Both the position numbers and the translations under genes were made by a program. From the NCBI RefSeq assembly GCF_044377035.1, contig NZ_JBILJW010000009.1, forward strand, positions 1 to 64,000: a DNA stretch of 64,000 bases. The letters run 5' to 3'. The DNA is from Silanimonas sp044377035 (GTDB taxonomy: Bacteria > Pseudomonadota > Gammaproteobacteria > Xanthomonadales > Xanthomonadaceae). The notes below the pieces were generated by a model. The model was not told the origin of the DNA, made no database searches, and worked only from the letters and a program-made list of their open reading frames with translations. Shown here in pieces: positions 60,814 through 64,000 of this stretch. Each line of letters begins with the position of its first letter. The stretch's first letter is position 1.

Positions 60814-62669
60814 CAGAAGCCCACCCCGAAGCTGAGATGCAGGCGCGTGCCACCGCCCGCCGCTTCGTCGAGGCCCTGCGCGACATCGACGCCGACGAGG
60901 CCGACCGGCGAACGCCAGCGCGCGCCCACGCCGACGCCGATCTTCGGATCGAACGCACGCCGCGTGTTGAAGACATCGCCGGCATCGACGAAGACCGCCG
61001 CGCCCCACTCGTCGGTGAAGAAGTACTGGTACTCGGCGCTGGCCACGACCCGATGCAGGCCGCCCAGCACCTCGCCCTCGAAGCGCGGCCCGATCTCGCG
61101 ATAGCCGTAGCCGCGGATGCTGCGATCGCCGCCGGCGAAGTAGCGCAGCGAGGTCGGGAACGACAGCGATTCCAGCAAGCCTGCATAGGCCGTCGTGGCC
61201 GCGTCGGCGCGCAGGATCACCGCCTGCGAGTCACCGATGCTGTGCAGCCACTGCGCACCGATCTCGAGCTGGGCGAAACGCTGGCGCTCCGATGCGGCTT
61301 CGATCACGCCCGCCCGCAGCGCCACCGTGAGCTGCAGCGAATCATCCGGGTTCAGCGGATCCTCGACGCGGCGGTACGTGGCGCTGAGTTCGGGATAGAG
61401 CATCGTCTGCCGTGCATCCGGGAAGCGGTCGCGACGCAGCAGCTTGGTGCGCTCTTCGGCGAACACCACACGGCCCGAAAGGGTGAAGGGATCACGGCGT
61501 CCCTGCCAACCCGCGCCAACGCCGAGGCGTTCGTAGCCGAGCGCCGACTCCGGGTCCTCGGTGAGGTACTCGATGCGCGTGCCCCACCAACCGGGCAAGC
61601 GCCGCAGCGACGGAATACGGTATTGCGTCGAGAAACCGCTGCGCCGTTGCGACCATTCGAAATCGGACAGCCATTTGTGCCCGCGATCGTTGACCCACCG
61701 GCGGTTCACCGAACCGCGCACGCCCACGCCCGTGTCGCTGCCGAAGCGCAGCGCCGCCGTGTAGGCCGTGCGCTTCGCCGGCGTGGTGGTGATGTCGATC
61801 GGCACGCGCAAGCTGTCGCCTTTCCCGTCTTCGGCGGGCACCACCTCCACCAGCGCGAAGTAGTCGAGCTGCGACAAGCGAGCGCGCAGGCGGTCGAGCT
61901 TGTTGCGGTGGTAGGGCTCGCCCTCGGTCCAGTCGACCAGCGGCGGCAACAAGCCGGGGCGGAACTGGTTCGCGCCGAAGCGGGCCTCGCCCATCGCGTG
62001 GCGCGGGCCGGACTCCCAGCGAAGCAGGACGTCCGCGGTCTTGCCCGCGCGACTCACCGCCACCCGGCCCGTGGTGCGCTTGGCGTCGAAGTAGCCGCGG
62101 TCGGCCAGCTTGCGCTCGACGCGGAACTTCGAGGCTTCGTAATCGAGGTGGACGAAACGCTCGCCGACGTCCGGCTCCAGTTTCGGCAGCTCGCGCATCA
62201 CGAAGCGATCATCCCGCGCTTCGCCAGTGATGTCGGCATCAAGCGTCTTCACCCGCACCGGCTCGCCGGGGTCGACGACCACCCGGATGCGGACCCCGTC
62301 GCGCGCGGGCTCGCGGCGCACGTCGACCACGGGCGAATACCAGCCGAAGGGTTCGAGCGCTTTCGTGACTTCGCCCGGGATGCGCCGCAGCAGGAACTGC
62401 AGCCGCGCTTCGCTGAGATCGCTGCGCTGCTTCACCGACAAGCGCGCCAGGGTCATGCCAAGGCGGGCGTTGGCCGCCTCCTCATCAGGCAGGCCGGCCA
62501 AAGTGACGTCGACGACGCGGATGCGCGGCGGTTCCGGTTCGGCGGCCAGCGGCGAGGCGGCGTCCTCGGCGCGGACGGGCGACGCCCCGAAGGCCATCGC
62601 CATGCCGACGGCGAGCAGCCAGCCTAGGCGCGCGAAGGGATGCCTCCGGCAGCGTGGGGCTGGCGGCAT
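60813..62669 (-). CDS. tamA: Translocation and assembly module protein TamA (Omp85 family)
   Basis: A 618-residue outer-membrane protein. A signal peptide (LGWLLAVGMAMAFGASPVRA) is followed by three POTRA domains (residues ~45-300) and an Omp85 barrel. The barrel has the conserved loop-6 segment FAGGDRSIRGYGYREIGP (RGY), and VASAEYQYFFTDEWGAAVFVDAGDVFN near the C-terminus, ending in LHLSFGVGF with a terminal Phe. Together with TamB it helps insert certain barrel proteins. It begins 5 bases after the glyS stop, so glyS-tamA-tamB probably form one transcript. Confidence 0.95.
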   Translation of the reverse strand: MPPAPRCRRHPFARLGWLLAVGMAMAFGASPVRAEDAASPLAAEPEPPRIRVVDVTLAGLPDEEAANARLGMTLARLSVKQRSDLSEARLQFLLRRIPGEVTKALEPFGWYSPVVDVRREPARDGVRIRVVVDPGEPVRVKTLDADITGEARDDRFVMRELPKLEPDVGERFVHLDYEASKFRVERKLADRGYFDAKRTTGRVAVSRAGKTADVLLRWESGPRHAMGEARFGANQFRPGLLPPLVDWTEGEPYHRNKLDRLRARLSQLDYFALVEVVPAEDGKGDSLRVPIDITTTPAKRTAYTAALRFGSDTGVGVRGSVNRRWVNDRGHKWLSDFEWSQRRSGFSTQYRIPSLRRLPGWWGTRIEYLTEDPESALGYERLGVGAGWQGRRDPFTLSGRVVFAEERTKLLRRDRFPDARQTMLYPELSATYRRVEDPLNPDDSLQLTVALRAGVIEAASERQRFAQLEIGAQWLHSIGDSQAVILRADAATTAYAGLLESLSFPTSLRYFAGGDRSIRGYGYREIGPRFEGEVLGGLHRVVASAEYQYFFTDEWGAAVFVDAGDVFNTRRAFDPKIGVGVGARWRSPVGLVGVDVAQGLDEAAGGGTRLHLSFGVGF

Positions 62670-62674
62670 CGGGC

Positions 62675-64000
62675 TCAGGTGGCGAGCTGCTCGATCGCGG
62701 CCACTGCGGCGAAGCGGTCGGCCAGCGCCTTCAGCAGGGCGAGGCGGTTGTCGCGCACCGCGGCGTCCACGGCCATCACCATCACGCCGTCGAAGAACGC
62801 ATCCACCGGCGCGCGGAGCGCCGCGAGCCGGCTCAGCACGGCCACGTAGTCGCGCGCGGCGAGTGACGCGTCGGTGTCGGCCAGCGCGGCGACGAGCGCC
62901 GCATGCAGCTCGCGCTCGGCGGGTTCGACGAGCTTCGACGCATCGATGGTTTCGGGCAGCCCGCCCTCCACCTTCTTCAGGATGTTGCGCGCACGCTTGT
63001 TGGCCGCCGCCAGCGCGGCGGCTTCCGGCAGCTCGGCGAAGCGCTGCAGGGCCGAAAGCCGCTCGGCGAAATCGGCCAGCGAGACCGGCTTCGTCGCCGC
63101 GACGGCGTCGAACAGCGCCGCACCCACGCCGCGGTCGGCGAAGTAGCTGCGCAGGCGGTCGAGAATGAAGTCGTAGAGCTCGCCGGCATCGACATCGAGC
63201 CCGGCCGGCAGCGCGGCCTTGGCGGCTTCGAGCATGCCGACGAGATTGAGATCGAGCCCGCCCTCGATCAGCGTGCGGGCAAGGCCGAGCGCGTTGCGGC
63301 GGAGGGCGAAGGGGTCCTTGTTGCCCGAGGGCTTCAAGCCCGCGGCAAAGCCGCCGGCCAGCGTGTCGAGGCGCTCGGCGAGAGCCAGCACCTGGCCCAA
63401 GCGCGATGCCGCGATCGCATCGCCGGCGAAGCGCGGCGCGTAGACCTCATCCAGCGCCACGGCCACGGCATTGCGCGCCTCGGTCGGCAGCTCGGCGAGG
63501 CCGGCGTCGTGCGCGGCGTAGTAGCGGCCCGCGATGCCCTGCAGCTCGGGGAACTCGTTGACCATCCGGCTCTGCAAATCGGCCTTGCACAGCAGGGCCG
63601 CGATCTGTGCCAAGTCGGCGTCGTCGTCGAGCGCCGTGGCGATCGCACGCGCCAGCTGCGCGATGCGGGCCACCTTATCGGCGTAGCTGCCGAGCTTCTG
63701 CTGGTAGGTGACGGTGGAGAGGCCGGCGTTCATCGCCGACAGGCCCTGCTTCAAGTCCTCGTCGAAGAAGAAGGCGGCGTCGGCGAAGCGCGGGCGGATC
63801 ACGCGCTCGTAGCCCTTGCGCACTTCCGACTCATTCGTCGAAACGATGTTGGCGATGCCGATGAAGGCCTCGGTGATCCGACCCTGCGCGTCGAGCACCG
63901 GGAAGAACTTCTGGTTCGCCTCCATCGTCGAGATCAGCGCTTCCTGCGGCACGCGCAGGAAGGCCTTCTCGAAGCCGCAGAGCACGGCCTTCGGCCACTC
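62675..64000 (-). CDS. glyS: Glycyl-tRNA synthetase beta subunit, C-terminal part (5' end outside window)
   Basis: About 440 residues of the C-terminal part are visible; the frame is open to the window edge, so the start lies beyond it. Family segments include EWPKAVLCGFEKAFLRVPQEALISTMEANQKFFPVLD, GIANIVSTNESEVRKGYERVIRPRFADAAFFFDEDL, LSTVTYQQKLGSYADKVARI, CKADLQSRMVNEFPELQGIAGRYYA and the C-terminal anticodon-binding-type helices. GlyS pairs with GlyQ in the alpha2-beta2 enzyme that charges tRNA-Gly. glyQ would be expected just outside the right edge. Confidence 0.97.
   Translation of the reverse strand, partial: EWPKAVLCGFEKAFLRVPQEALISTMEANQKFFPVLDAQGRITEAFIGIANIVSTNESEVRKGYERVIRPRFADAAFFFDEDLKQGLSAMNAGLSTVTYQQKLGSYADKVARIAQLARAIATALDDDADLAQIAALLCKADLQSRMVNEFPELQGIAGRYYAAHDAGLAELPTEARNAVAVALDEVYAPRFAGDAIAASRLGQVLALAERLDTLAGGFAAGLKPSGNKDPFALRRNALGLARTLIEGGLDLNLVGMLEAAKAALPAGLDVDAGELYDFILDRLRSYFADRGVGAALFDAVAATKPVSLADFAERLSALQRFAELPEAAALAAANKRARNILKKVEGGLPETIDASKLVEPAERELHAALVAALADTDASLAARDYVAVLSRLAALRAPVDAFFDGVMVMAVDAAVRDNRLALLKALADRFAAVAAIEQLAT

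Noticed and set aside
1..64000. Search by eye for tRNA genes, CRISPR arrays, insertion sequences, integrases and attachment sites
   Set aside because: Nothing supportable was seen; gene content is uniform high-GC chromosome with no transposase or integrase motifs.

Overview
The window is a contiguous piece of chromosome from a high-GC gammaproteobacterium. The gene content points to the Xanthomonadales (Lysobacterales), family Xanthomonadaceae/Lysobacteraceae: a XanB2-type chorismatase, YcgL, two secreted S9 prolyl-oligopeptidase-family proteins, bioB-bioF-bioH-bioC next to comF, TamAB downstream of glyS, and a small RNA with three identical C-rich loops downstream of polA. The genus cannot be fixed from the sequence alone. 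Coding density is very high, with no gene-free stretch over 300 bases. I see no tRNA, rRNA, insertion sequence, prophage, CRISPR array or other clear mobile element. The window looks like core and conserved-accessory chromosome.

Layout. 0-5.3 kb: the 3' end of rho with its terminator, a TonB_C-like secreted protein, and a very large membrane-anchored ankyrin protein coupled to YcgL. 5.4-13.2 kb: an S9 peptidase coupled to a Ca2+/Na+ antiporter, an HD-domain protein divergent from an HxlR regulator, the XanB2-like chorismatase divergent from hemF, and an FAD/NAD(P)-binding protein. 13.2-20.4 kb: the small RNA, polA, TRAP transporter permeases dctQM without a binding protein, and a PAS/LOV-like-GGDEF-EAL protein. 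20.4-29.3 kb: a saccharopine-dehydrogenase-like protein with an SDR, a second SDR with a YfcG-type GST, a DPP-IV-like S9 peptidase, a lipoprotein and uvrD. 29.3-37.2 kb: a membrane Ser/Thr kinase, a TRAP binding lipoprotein coupled to a lipoprotein alkylsulfatase, xthA, and two tandem diguanylate cyclases. 37.2-44.7 kb: pepN, an unknown protein, and a seven-gene same-strand cluster. 44.7-49.4 kb: the biotin cluster and comF. 49.4-57 kb: TonB receptor, ubiA, PlpD-like patatin, an autotransporter GDSL esterase and an NTF2-fold protein. 57-64 kb: tamB, tamA and the 3' part of glyS.

Functional links. The XanB2-like chorismatase would supply 4-hydroxybenzoate for UbiA (ubiquinone) and 3-hydroxybenzoate for aryl polyene pigment. 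The four bio genes make the pimeloyl moiety (BioC, BioH) and two of the ring-assembly steps (BioF, BioB). The orphan TRAP permeases and the orphan TRAP binding protein, 13 kb apart, may form one transporter, perhaps tied to alkyl sulfate use. Three diguanylate-cyclase-domain proteins suggest active c-di-GMP signalling.

The most interesting non-coding elements are the C-rich-loop small RNA after polA, whose loop motif recurs exactly every 33 nt, and a perfect 10-bp inverted repeat between the chorismatase gene and hemF that probably overlaps both promoters.
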